Assembly: GCA_963777045.1 (NCBI GenBank)
Contig: CAVZPD010000027.1
Span: forward strand, 59,532 to 123,531
From: JAPSGM01 sp963777045
GTDB taxonomy: Bacteria > Chloroflexota > Limnocylindria > QHBO01
Direction: 5' to 3'
Length of the DNA: 64,000 nt
Shown: piece after piece, positions 48,533 through 57,815 of the stretch
Layout of the letters: every line of letters starts with the position of its first letter
How positions within the stretch are numbered: the stretch's first letter is position 1
Position numbers and translations under genes: made by a program
Notes under the pieces: model-generated
Database searches by the model: none
Seen by the model: the letters and a program-made list of their open reading frames with translations, nothing else
What the model was told of the DNA's origin: nothing

Positions 48533-49578
48533 GTGCGCTGGCTCCCATCGGTCTGGTGGTAGACCCAGCAGCGGACATCGTGCTGCTCCGAGGTCGGCAG
48601 CAGGTTCGGGTGCAGCTCCTCGCAGTGCGGCACGTTCTGCTCCACGCGTGTCAGGCAGCGCGGGGCGAAGCGGCAGGCGGCGGGCAGGTCGATCAGGTTC
48701 GGCACGCTGCCGGGGATGACGGCGAGTTCGTCGCGCTCCTCGCCGAGGCGCGGCACCGAGTCGATCAGGCCCTGGGTGTAGGGGTGCTGCGGGTCGTCGA
48801 AGAGCGACGTGGTGTCGGTCTGCTCCACGATCTCACCGGCGTACATCACCGCCACCCGGTCGCACATCTCGGCCACCACGCCCAGGTCGTGGGTGATCAG
48901 GATGATGGCCGTCCCCGTCTCCTTCTGGAGCGAGCGCATGATGTCGAGGATCTGGGCCTGGATGGTGACGTCGAGCGCGGTGGTCGGCTCGTCGGCGATG
49001 AGCAGCTCCGGCTCGCAGGCGAGCGCCATGGCGATCATGACGCGCTGCGCCATGCCTCCCGAGAGGGCGTGGGGATAGGCGTCCAGCCGCTTCACAGGAT
49101 CGGGGATGCCGACCATGCGCAGCAGCTGGGCGGCTCGGTCCCGCGCCGCCCTGCGCTTCATGTTCCGATGCACCTCGAGCACCTCGGCGAGCTGCATGCC
49201 CACGTCGAAGACCGGGTTGAGGCTGCTCGTCGGCTGCTGGAAGATCATGCTGATCGCGTCGCCCCGGAGCGCGCGCATCTTCGACTTGGACAGCTTCAGC
49301 AGGTCGCGACCGTCGAAGACGATCTCCCCGTCCTCGATCCTGCCCGGCGGCGCAATCAGCCCCATGATGGATAGGCTCGTCACGCTCTTGCCGCAGCCGG
49401 ACTCGCCGACGAGGCCCATGATCTCGCCACGGTTGACATGGAAGTCGACACCCGTCACGGCGCGCACGACGCCGTCACTGGTGTGGAACGATGTCCGCAG
49501 CCCGCGGACGTCGAGGAGTCGCTCCCCCTCCTTGCCGCGCATCCCGGCACGTCGCTCCTCCACGATCTCGCCGGTCAT
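48529..49578 (-). CDS. oligopeptide ABC transporter ATPase, OppD-like (system 1)
   Basis: A 349-residue ATPase. Walker A GLVGESGCGKSVTSL, Q-loop MIFQQPTSSLNPV, signature ALSGGMAQRVMIAMAL, Walker B LLIADEPTTALDVT and switch His LITHDLGVVAEMC are all intact. The C-terminal cysteine site (LPAACRFAPRCLTR ... VPHCEEL ... VRCWVY) is typical of OppD/DppD. It forms a heterodimer with the OppF-like protein beneath the OppB/OppC-like permeases. Translation starts at ATG 49578, overlapping the OppC-like gene by four bases; the frame is open upstream to 50277, but that part is the permease gene in another frame. Confidence 0.95.
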   Translation of the reverse strand: MTGEIVEERRAGMRGKEGERLLDVRGLRTSFHTSDGVVRAVTGVDFHVNRGEIMGLVGESGCGKSVTSLSIMGLIAPPGRIEDGEIVFDGRDLLKLSKSKMRALRGDAISMIFQQPTSSLNPVFDVGMQLAEVLEVHRNMKRRAARDRAAQLLRMVGIPDPVKRLDAYPHALSGGMAQRVMIAMALACEPELLIADEPTTALDVTIQAQILDIMRSLQKETGTAIILITHDLGVVAEMCDRVAVMYAGEIVEQTDTTSLFDDPQHPYTQGLIDSVPRLGEERDELAVIPGSVPNLIDLPAACRFAPRCLTRVEQNVPHCEELHPNLLPTSEQHDVRCWVYHQTDGSQRT

Positions 49579-50516
49579 CGGTTGAGCCTCGGATCCAGCG
49601 CGTCGCGCAGGCCGTCGCCGAGCAGGTTGAAGCCGAGGACCGTGATGGCCAGCATCGCGCCCGGGATGAGGACCAGGTGCGGGGCGGCGAAGACCTGGTT
49701 CCGCTCGGCGCCGATCATCGAGCCCCACTCGGCGCCAGGCGGCTGGTTCCCCAACCCAAGGAAGGAGAGGGCGGCCACTTCCAGGACCGCCGTTGCGATC
49801 CCCAGGGAGGCCTGCACGATCAGCGGGGTCAGCGCATTGGGCATGATGCGCCGGATCAGGAGCCCGCCCGGAGACTCTCCCAGGGCGCGCGAGGCCACCA
49901 CGAAGTCGCGCTCCTTGATCGACAGCACCGATGCGCGCATGACGCGGGCGTAGACGGGGATCGAGACGATGGCGATGGCCAGCATGGCGTTGATGAGGCC
50001 GCGGCCCAGCACGGTGACGATCGCGATCGCGAGGACCAGGGCGGGGAACGCGAGCAGGACGTCCATCAGTCGCATGATCAGGTTGTCCAGCCAACCGCCG
50101 GCAAACCCGGCAATGGCGCCCAGGAAGGTCCCGACGATGATCCCGAAGCTGACCGTCGCGAAGCCGATCATCAGCGACACCCGCGACGCGTAGACCAGCC
50201 GGCTCCACTCGTCGCGCCCGTTGCTGTCGATGCCGGCGAGGTGCATCGGCCCGTCGCAGCCGAAGAGCGGGATGCACGGCCCCTGCAAGCGCTGGAGGTT
50301 GGGCTCGACCCCGAAGAGCACCTCCTTCTCGCCGTAGTTGGCGAGCACGTTCGCGAAGATCGCCACCAGGACGAGCGTCCCGATCAGCGCGAGCCCGACC
50401 TGGGCCGAGCGCTGCCGGAGGATGTTCGTCAGGGTATCGCGCCAGAGGCTCGCGGGCCGGGTCTGCGCCAGCTCGTCGACGACGATCGCCCCGGCCCGCA
50501 TCGGCTCGTTCGTCAT
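49575..50516 (-). CDS. oligopeptide ABC transporter permease, OppC-like (system 1)
   Basis: A 313-residue permease. A cytoplasmic N-terminus is followed by a first helix (GLALIGTLVLVAIFANVLAN), a loop of about 60 residues ending GIDSNGRDEWSRLVYASRVS, and five more helices. The EAA loop reads VVASRALGESPGGLLIRRIM and the C-terminus has the typical FNLLGDGLRDALDPRLNR. In dipeptide permeases the segment corresponding to G-T-D-x-x-G-R-D is conserved; here it appears as AGIDSNGRDEW. It pairs with the OppB-like gene upstream, which overlaps it by four bases. Confidence 0.95.
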   Translation of the reverse strand: MTNEPMRAGAIVVDELAQTRPASLWRDTLTNILRQRSAQVGLALIGTLVLVAIFANVLANYGEKEVLFGVEPNLQRLQGPCIPLFGCDGPMHLAGIDSNGRDEWSRLVYASRVSLMIGFATVSFGIIVGTFLGAIAGFAGGWLDNLIMRLMDVLLAFPALVLAIAIVTVLGRGLINAMLAIAIVSIPVYARVMRASVLSIKERDFVVASRALGESPGGLLIRRIMPNALTPLIVQASLGIATAVLEVAALSFLGLGNQPPGAEWGSMIGAERNQVFAAPHLVLIPGAMLAITVLGFNLLGDGLRDALDPRLNR

Positions 50517-51589
50517 CGCAGCCGAATCCTCGGGTCCAGGTAGCCGTAGCTGATGTCGACCACGAGGTTCACCATGACGTAGATGAAGGCGACGAACAGC
50601 GTGACCCCCTGGATCACGATGTAGTCACGGCTCAGGATGGAATCGACCAGCGTCTTTCCCAGTCCGGTCAGGTTGAAGATGGTCTCGGTCAGGATGGCGC
50701 CTGACAGCAGCGCGCCAAGCGAGAGGCCGATGACGGTGATGACCGGCAGCATCGCGTTGCGCAGGGCGTGGCGGAAGAGCACCAGCCGCTCGGAGAGGCC
50801 CTTGGCCCGCGCCGTCCGCACGTAGTCCTGGCCAAGCACCTCCAGCAGGCTCGAACGGGTCATCCGCGCGATGATGGCCATCGGGATCGTCCCGAGCGCC
50901 ACGGCGGGCAGGACGAGGTGCAGCAGCGCATCGCCGACGAGGGCCCAGTTGAAGGTCAGCAGGCCGTTGAGGGTGTAGATGTTGCCGAGGAACTGGAAGA
51001 TCGCGCCGAGCGGACCGCCGACGTCACCGAAGCCCCACGCTTGGTCGAGCGGCATGACCTGCGTCCCCGCCGTCAGGCGACCGGATGGTGGCAGCGAGAA
51101 CGGCGTGCCGCGGAGTGCGACGGCGAAGGTGAACTGGAAGAGCAGGCCAAGCACGAAGACCGGCGTCGAGACGCCCAGGTTGGCGACGACCATGGTGCCG
51201 ACGTCGGCCGGCGAGTTGCGCCACGCCGCCGAGGCGATCCCCAGCAGCATGCCGACGATCACGGCGAAGATCAGCGCCCAGAAGGTCAGCTCCACGGTGA
51301 CGGGCAGGCGCTCGAGCAGGATGTCCGAGACCGGTCGTCCGTACCGGATCGATTCGCCCAGGTTGCCCTGCACCAGCTGGCCGATGTACGAGACGAACTG
51401 AATCGGGATCGACTGGTCCAGGCCGAAGCGCTTCGTGAACTCGGCGCAGATGGCGGGCGTTGCCCGCTCGCCCAGCATCGCCGTGCATGGCTCACCGGGC
51501 AGCAGGCGCGGCAGCGCGACGACCAGGAAGAGGACGCCGAACAGCACCGGGATGCTGAGCAACAGCCGGCGGAGGATGAACTGGAGCAT
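50513..51589 (-). CDS. oligopeptide ABC transporter permease, OppB-like (system 1)
   Basis: A 358-residue permease. It starts MLQFILRRLLLSIPVLFGVL, the classical OppB/DppB first helix, and has a long outer loop with cysteines (EPCTAMLGERATPAICAEF) and RFGLDQSIPIQFVSYIGQLV. An extra loop of about 60 residues between helices 3 and 4 (ALRGTPFSLPPSGRLTAG onward) makes it longer than the second OppB-like protein. The EAA loop is DYVRTARAKGLSERLVLFRH. It ends VDISYGYLDPRIRLR. It is separated from the binding-protein gene by a strong hairpin at 51623-51656, which likely lowers its expression relative to the binding protein. Confidence 0.95.
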   Translation of the reverse strand: MLQFILRRLLLSIPVLFGVLFLVVALPRLLPGEPCTAMLGERATPAICAEFTKRFGLDQSIPIQFVSYIGQLVQGNLGESIRYGRPVSDILLERLPVTVELTFWALIFAVIVGMLLGIASAAWRNSPADVGTMVVANLGVSTPVFVLGLLFQFTFAVALRGTPFSLPPSGRLTAGTQVMPLDQAWGFGDVGGPLGAIFQFLGNIYTLNGLLTFNWALVGDALLHLVLPAVALGTIPMAIIARMTRSSLLEVLGQDYVRTARAKGLSERLVLFRHALRNAMLPVITVIGLSLGALLSGAILTETIFNLTGLGKTLVDSILSRDYIVIQGVTLFVAFIYVMVNLVVDISYGYLDPRIRLR

Positions 51590-51622
51590 CTAGGGCTGGA
51601 TGGTACCGGCTCGATGAAGCGA

Positions 51623-51656
51623 AATGGGGGCGTCGCCCGGTGGCGACGCCCCCATT
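51623..51656 (-). terminator. perfect 15-bp stem between binding-protein and permease genes
   Basis: AATGGGGGCGTCGCC / GGCGACGCCCCCATT with a 4-base loop, located after the binding-protein stop (51670) and 34 bases before the permease start (51589). A partial terminator or mRNA-protecting stem giving more binding protein than permease is the likely role. Confidence 0.75.
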
Positions 51657-51669
51657 CGTGCTCCGCTGG

Positions 51670-53385
51670 CTACTCAGCCGGGGGCGGGTTGAGGAACCCG
51701 CCGAAGAAGGCCGAGAAGTAGGTGAAGTCGCCGGTGTTGCCCTGGTGCAGCTCGTGGTCTGCGTCCCACTGCACTGCGTAGGAGAGCACCACGTCGTTCG
51801 CATCGAACGCCGAACCGTCGTGGAACTGGACACCCTCACGGAGAGAGCAGGTCCACACGGTCAGATCGTCGTTCGGTGTGCACTCGGTGGCCAGCGACGG
51901 GATCGGGGCCGTTCCGCCGACCTCGTAGGCGTAGAGGGACTCCATCGTCTGCTCGCAGGCGCGGAGGCTCTCGCCGTCCGTCTCATCGGCGCAGTAGAGG
52001 CCGATCGGCTCGGCGTTCTGCATCCACACGAACGTGTCACGTCCGCCCGGATCCATCACGCTGAAGTTCTCGTTGCCGAGCGGCGAAGCATGCGCCCCGT
52101 CGACATCGGCCTTGAAGGCCGTGCCGGAGCCGGCGTGCACGACGGGAATCATCGGCACGTGCTCGCGGATGGCGTTGTTCGCGGTTTCATAGGCCGCCTG
52201 CCGCTCGGAGTCGACCGCGGTCGAGGCACCATCAGCCAGCGCGCTGGTGACGTCATCGAAGTGGTCGCCGAACTGCGGGGAGGCCCCGGAGCCGAAGTGG
52301 AAGTCCAGGAAGTTGGTCACGTCCGGGTAGTCAGCGCCCCAGCCGAGGAGGTGGATCCCATCCAGCTCACCGGCGTTGGCGTTGGCGATGAAGGTGCCCG
52401 ACTCCTGCACGTCGATCTCGGCGTTGATGCCCAGGTTGTCCCTGAGCTGCGCCTGGATGTCCTGCGCCACGACCTGCGGCTCCGGCAGGTAGCTGCGGAC
52501 GACGTCGCGGAGGTGGATGGTGGTATCGAAGCCGTCCGGGAAGCCGGCGTCGGCAAGCATCTGCTTGGCCGCCGTGGGATCGAAGTCGTACCAGTCGTCA
52601 CCCTCGCAGGCGAACGGGAAGGAGCACGGGGTGAAGTGGCTCGCCACCTCCGAGCCCGGCGGGTAGAACCGGTCGACGATGCGCTGGCGGTCGATGCCCA
52701 TGGCGATCGCCTGGCGAACCATCTCGTTGTCGAACGGCTCGAACGTGTTGTTGAAGCCGATGTAGAAGACGTTCGTCCCCTCGCGCTCGTAGAGCGTCAG
52801 GTTCGAGTCGTTCTGGATGGCGTCGAACTCGGCGACGCCGGGGTTATCCATGCCGTCGATCGTGCCGGCCTGCAGCTCGACCAGGCGCTGGGCCGACTCG
52901 GCACTCCAGCGGAAGACGAGCGTCTGGGTCTTGGCCGCGTCACCCCAGTAGTTGTCGTTGCGGACGTAGTCCAGCTCCGAGCCGCGGTTCCAGGTGTCCA
53001 TCTTGTACGGGCCGGTCCCGTTCATCATCGCGATGATCGAGCCGTCCGCCACGTGGGCCTGCAGCCAGTCGGTATCGTTGATGGCCAGTGCCGAGAAGGC
53101 GATCTTGGACAGGAACGCCACGTCCGGGTTGCAGAGCGTGAACTCGACGGTGTACTGGTCCACCGCCTCGATCTGGCTCAGGTTCGTCGGGTTGTTGTCC
53201 GCGCCGCACTCGGCCGGACCTTCCGCCGGATAGACCATTGGCTCGAACGCCGCCATGCTCTCGCTTGGGCCGGCGCTCTCGCCGCCCGTCGATGACTCAG
53301 CTGACGGGCTGGCAGCGCCGCCACATGCGGCCAGGGCGAGCCCAAGCGCCATCACGACGGTGAAGCTCCTCCACCTGTGGTGCAT
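51670..53385 (-). CDS. peptide ABC transporter binding lipoprotein, circularly permuted SBP family 5
   Basis: A 571-residue lipoprotein: signal MHHRWRSFTVVMALGLALAA with lipobox Cys21, then a Ser/Gly-rich linker. The fold is SBP_bac_5, but segment order is changed. The mature part begins at the stretch normally near residue 150 (NLSQIEAVDQYTVEFTLCNP ... MNGTGPYKMDTWNRG), runs on through the usual middle and end (VRQAIAMGIDRQRIVDRFYP; HLLGWGADYPDVTNFLDFHF), and finishes at residues 481-571 with what is normally N-terminal: SLYAYEVGGTAPIPSLATEC and SLREGVQFHDGSAFDANDVV. GGAGGT precedes the ATG by seven bases. It heads importer operon 1. Substrate is unknown; peptides are likely. Confidence 0.9.
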   Translation of the reverse strand: MHHRWRSFTVVMALGLALAACGGAASPSAESSTGGESAGPSESMAAFEPMVYPAEGPAECGADNNPTNLSQIEAVDQYTVEFTLCNPDVAFLSKIAFSALAINDTDWLQAHVADGSIIAMMNGTGPYKMDTWNRGSELDYVRNDNYWGDAAKTQTLVFRWSAESAQRLVELQAGTIDGMDNPGVAEFDAIQNDSNLTLYEREGTNVFYIGFNNTFEPFDNEMVRQAIAMGIDRQRIVDRFYPPGSEVASHFTPCSFPFACEGDDWYDFDPTAAKQMLADAGFPDGFDTTIHLRDVVRSYLPEPQVVAQDIQAQLRDNLGINAEIDVQESGTFIANANAGELDGIHLLGWGADYPDVTNFLDFHFGSGASPQFGDHFDDVTSALADGASTAVDSERQAAYETANNAIREHVPMIPVVHAGSGTAFKADVDGAHASPLGNENFSVMDPGGRDTFVWMQNAEPIGLYCADETDGESLRACEQTMESLYAYEVGGTAPIPSLATECTPNDDLTVWTCSLREGVQFHDGSAFDANDVVLSYAVQWDADHELHQGNTGDFTYFSAFFGGFLNPPPAE

Positions 53386-53479
53386 ACGGATACCTCCGCT
53401 TCCTCGCTCCGATATGCCGGCGCACCGGCTCAGTAGTGTCCCCCGTTGTCAGGGAATAACCCTCCGACCGGGCGGGGGT

Positions 53480-54645
<1,166 letters not shown>

Positions 54646-54649
<4 letters not shown>

Positions 54650-55787
54650 TTGATCCAGCCTCCCGGCTCTGTCCCGAAGCATCGGGCGAGGTGCTGTGGC
54701 GTCTCACGCGCGCTCAGCATCGGTTCGGAGTCGAGGCACTGCTCGCGGACATACGGGCAGCGTGGGGCGAAGCGGCACTCGTCGGCCGGGCTCAGCAGGT
54801 CGGGTGGCAGGCCCTCGATGGTGCGCAGGCGTGCGCCACGAACCTCGTCCAGGCGTGGCAGCGAGTCGAGCAGCCCCCACGCGTACGGCATCTGCGGATT
54901 GTCGAAGAGCTCGTCGACGCCGCCGGTCTCGACGATCTTGCCGGCGTACATGACGTTCACCCGCTGGCACATGCCGGCCGCGATGCCGAGGTCGTGGGTG
55001 ATCAGGATCACGGCGGTGCCGTACTCCTCGGAGAGCGACCGGATCAGCTCCAGGATCTGCGCCTGGATCGTCACGTCGAGGGCCGTCGTCGGCTCGTCCG
55101 CCAGCAGCAGCATCGGATCACAGGCCAGGGCGATGGCGATCATCACGCGCTGCCGCATGCCCCCGGAGAACTGGTGCGGGTAGTCGTTCATCCGGTCCCG
55201 CGCCCGCGGGATGCCCACCTTCGAGAGCAGCTCGACCGCCCGGTCGTTCGCGGCGCGGTTCGAGAGGAGAGGTGCATGCGCGCCGACTCGGCGATCTGGA
55301 AGCCGATGCTCAGCGTCGGATTGAGGGAGGTCATGGGGTCCTGGAAGATGAAGCCGATGCGCTTGCCGCGCAGCATCCGCATCTCCTCGTTGGACAGCTT
55401 CATGACGTCCACGCCGTCGAAGATGATCTCGCCCGAGACGATCTTGCCCGGCGGATCCGGGACGAGCCGTGTCAGCGACAGGGCGGTGACGCTCTTGCCG
55501 CAGCCCGACTCCCCCACCAGGCCGAGCGTCTCGCCGTAGTCGAGCTCGAAGTCGACCCCGTCCACGGCGTGGACCGTGCCGTCCTTGGTGAAGAATTGCG
55601 TGGAAAGGTTGCGCACCTCGAGCAGCTTGCGGGCGTGCTGCTTCTTCTCATCGGCGAGCTGGCTGGCCAGGCGCTTCCCCTCTTCGGTCTCCAGCGAGAC
55701 CGATTCGGGCAGCTTCGAAGACTCAGGCAGCTCGGCGACGGCCGGAGAGCCGGCACCGGCCCGCCGGTTGTCGTCGGTAGCCGTCAA
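54646..55787 (-). pseudogene. oligopeptide ABC transporter ATPase, OppD-like (system 2), one frameshift
   Basis: Two frames together encode a complete OppD-like ATPase of about 380 residues. The 5' part, from TTG 55787, has Walker A (GLVGESGCGKSVTAL) and the Q-loop (FIFQDPMTSLNPT). The 3' part, read in another frame, has the signature (QFSGGMRQRVMIAIAL), Walker B (LLLADEPTTALDVT), switch His (LITHDLGIAAGMC) and the cysteine site (ADECRFAPRCPYV). The break lies at about 55258-55275, where CACCTCTCCTCTCGAAC would read through (H-L-S-L-S-N) if one more C were present. Both sides are well conserved, so a sequencing indel or a very recent mutation is likely. TTG 55787 lies just after the permease stop, with GGGGAAG as ribosome-binding site. 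Confidence 0.85.
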
Positions 55788-55788
55788 C

Positions 55789-56727
55789 TTACTGCTTCCC
55801 CTTCAGCTTCGGATCGAGGGCATCGCGTAGGCCGTCGCCGAGGAACGTGAAGCTCAGCAGCGCCAGCGCGATCGCAATTGCGGGGAAGAGTAGCAGGTGC
55901 GGCTCCGAGCTCATCCAGCGCTGGCCGTCATTGATGAGCGTCCCCCACGAGGCCCGCGGCGGCGTCGCCCCGATGCCGATGAAGGCCAGCAGCGACTCGG
56001 CCAGGATCGCACCCGGGATGCCCAGCGTGATGGCGACGATGATCGGCCCGATCGAGTTCGGCAGCAGGTGCCGCGTCACGATCTTCATGTCCGGCACGCC
56101 GATCGCACGCGCCGCCTCCACGTACTCCGTCTCCTTGAGGCTCAGCATCTGTCCCCGCACCAGGCGGGCGACGCCGACCCACGACACGACGCCGATGGCG
56201 ACGAACACGAGTAAGAGCCCGTCCACCGCCTTGCCGAACCAGGTGTCCTTGAAGACCACCGAGAGCAGGATGATGAAGAGCAGGTCAGGGAACGCGTAGG
56301 TGATGTCGGTGATGCGCATCAGGAAGTTGTCGACCCGCCCGCCGAACCAGCCGGCCAGTGCGCCCACCGGCACACCGATCAGGAGCACGGTGACCTGCAC
56401 GACCAGGGCGACCGTCATGCTGATACGCGCCCCGTCCATGATGCGGGAGAGGATGTCGCGTCCGAGCTGATCGGTCCCGAGCAGGTGCCCGCCCTGACCG
56501 GGGTCGGCGGGACCGCGCGCCTCGCGCACCAGGTTGGTGTCCGTCTCCGCGTAGCCGTACGGCGTGATGAACGGCCCGACCACGGCGAGCAGGACGAACA
56601 GGACCACGATGATGCCGCCGACGATCGCCAGCCGGTTCTTCAGCAGCCGCTCGAAGGCGTCGCGCCAGAGGCTGGCCGGCGGCCGCTCGGCCGCCTTGCG
56701 GTCGATGGTGGTGGACTCTACCGCCAT
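55789..56727 (-). CDS. oligopeptide ABC transporter permease, OppC-like (system 2)
   Basis: A 312-residue permease with six membrane helices. First helix LAIVGGIIVVLFVLLAVVGP, then a loop with the DppC/OppC signature GHLLGTDQLGRDILSRIMDG, absent in this clear form from the system 1 paralogue. The EAA loop is EYVEAARAIGVPDMKIVTRH, followed by LLPNSIGPIIVAITLGIPGA and the C-terminal FLGDGLRDALDPKLKGKQ. It pairs with the OppB-like permease upstream, from which it is separated by 10 bases, and lies one base before the TTG start of the OppD-like gene. Confidence 0.95.
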   Translation of the reverse strand: MAVESTTIDRKAAERPPASLWRDAFERLLKNRLAIVGGIIVVLFVLLAVVGPFITPYGYAETDTNLVREARGPADPGQGGHLLGTDQLGRDILSRIMDGARISMTVALVVQVTVLLIGVPVGALAGWFGGRVDNFLMRITDITYAFPDLLFIILLSVVFKDTWFGKAVDGLLLVFVAIGVVSWVGVARLVRGQMLSLKETEYVEAARAIGVPDMKIVTRHLLPNSIGPIIVAITLGIPGAILAESLLAFIGIGATPPRASWGTLINDGQRWMSSEPHLLLFPAIAIALALLSFTFLGDGLRDALDPKLKGKQ

Positions 56728-56737
56728 GGCGGGCCTC

Positions 56738-57661
56738 CTAGCTGTACCGGATGCGCGGATCGATCCACGCGTACGCGACGTCGACGACCAGGTTCATGAT
56801 GGCGATCGCGACCGCGTAGAGCAGCGTCACCGCCATGATCAGCCCGTAATCGCGCTGGAAGATGGCCTGGACGAAGAAGCGGCCGATGCCTGGTATGGCG
56901 AAGACGCTCTCCACCACGAACGACCCGGTGACCAGGCCGGCCAGCAGCGGACCGAGGATCGTGACGACCGGGATGAAGGCGTTTCGCAGCATATGGACGC
57001 GGACGATCGAGCGTTCGCGCAGGCCCTTGCTTTGGGCAGTGCGCACGTAGTCCTTGCGGGTAACCTCCAGCATGCTCGCCCGCGTATAGCGAGCCACCTG
57101 CGCGATTCCGTATCCGGACAGCGCGATCACCGGGAGCACCCAGTACTCCGGCCCCTTCCAGCCCGAGGTCGGGAACCAGTGCAGGGAGACGCTGAAGATC
57201 AACACGAGGAGCACGGCCAGCACGAAGCTGGGCGTGGCGATCCCGATCACAGAGACGAAGGTGGCGGCGTAGTCGGGCCACTTGTTCTGTCGCAGGGCGG
57301 CAATGACCCCGAGCGGGATGCCCAGGATGACCGCCAGGCCGAAGGCCATCGAGCCGAGCTGGACGCTGGCCCAGACGTTGTCGCCGATGATGTCCTGGAT
57401 GTCGCGTCCCCGGATGCGGTAGCTCGGGCCCAGGTCGCCCTGGACGATGCCGCCAATCCAGTTGATGTACTGCTGCCAGATGGGCTTGTCGAGCCCGAAC
57501 TGGGCGTTGAGCCGCTCCACCACCGCCTGCGGCAGCGGCCGGTCAGGGTTCTGCTGGAACGGCGTCCCCGGCGCTGCATGCATGAGCAGGAACGTGATCA
57601 ACGACACCACGAAGACCACGGGGACGAGCCAGAGCACTCGGCGGATGATGTAGGTCGTCAC
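56738..57661 (-). CDS. oligopeptide ABC transporter permease, OppB-like (system 2)
   Basis: A 307-residue permease of normal OppB/DppB length. It begins MTTYIIRRVLWLVPVVFVVS, has the outer-loop sequence APGTPFQQNPDRPLPQAVVE and the RFGLD-like AQFGLDKPIWQQYINWIGG, and the EAA loop DYVRTAQSKGLRERSIVRVH; the end reads MNLVVDVAYAWIDPRIRYS. It is the first membrane gene of system 2, and an inverted repeat (57756-57788) lies between it and the binding-protein gene, as in system 1. Confidence 0.96.
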   Translation of the reverse strand: MTTYIIRRVLWLVPVVFVVSLITFLLMHAAPGTPFQQNPDRPLPQAVVERLNAQFGLDKPIWQQYINWIGGIVQGDLGPSYRIRGRDIQDIIGDNVWASVQLGSMAFGLAVILGIPLGVIAALRQNKWPDYAATFVSVIGIATPSFVLAVLLVLIFSVSLHWFPTSGWKGPEYWVLPVIALSGYGIAQVARYTRASMLEVTRKDYVRTAQSKGLRERSIVRVHMLRNAFIPVVTILGPLLAGLVTGSFVVESVFAIPGIGRFFVQAIFQRDYGLIMAVTLLYAVAIAIMNLVVDVAYAWIDPRIRYS

Positions 57662-57755
57662 GACGCGCGCCTCACTACCGGTCTGCCTGCCTTGTCGCTG
57701 CGCCGAATGTGGCCCAACGGCCGCGAGTCCCGATCATACGCCCGGGGCGCGCGGC

Positions 57756-57788
57756 CGTTGGGTGGACGGACGGACCGTCCACCCAACG
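57756..57788 (-). terminator. perfect 14-bp stem between binding-protein and permease genes (system 2)
   Basis: CGTTGGGTGGACGG / CCGTCCACCCAACG with a 5-base loop, 27 bases after the binding-protein stop (57816). Same position and design as the hairpin in system 1, but unrelated in sequence; no T-run follows, so it may protect the upstream mRNA as much as terminate. Confidence 0.7.
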
Positions 57789-57815
57789 ACTTGAACGACT
57801 TTCTCTACGTCGGAG

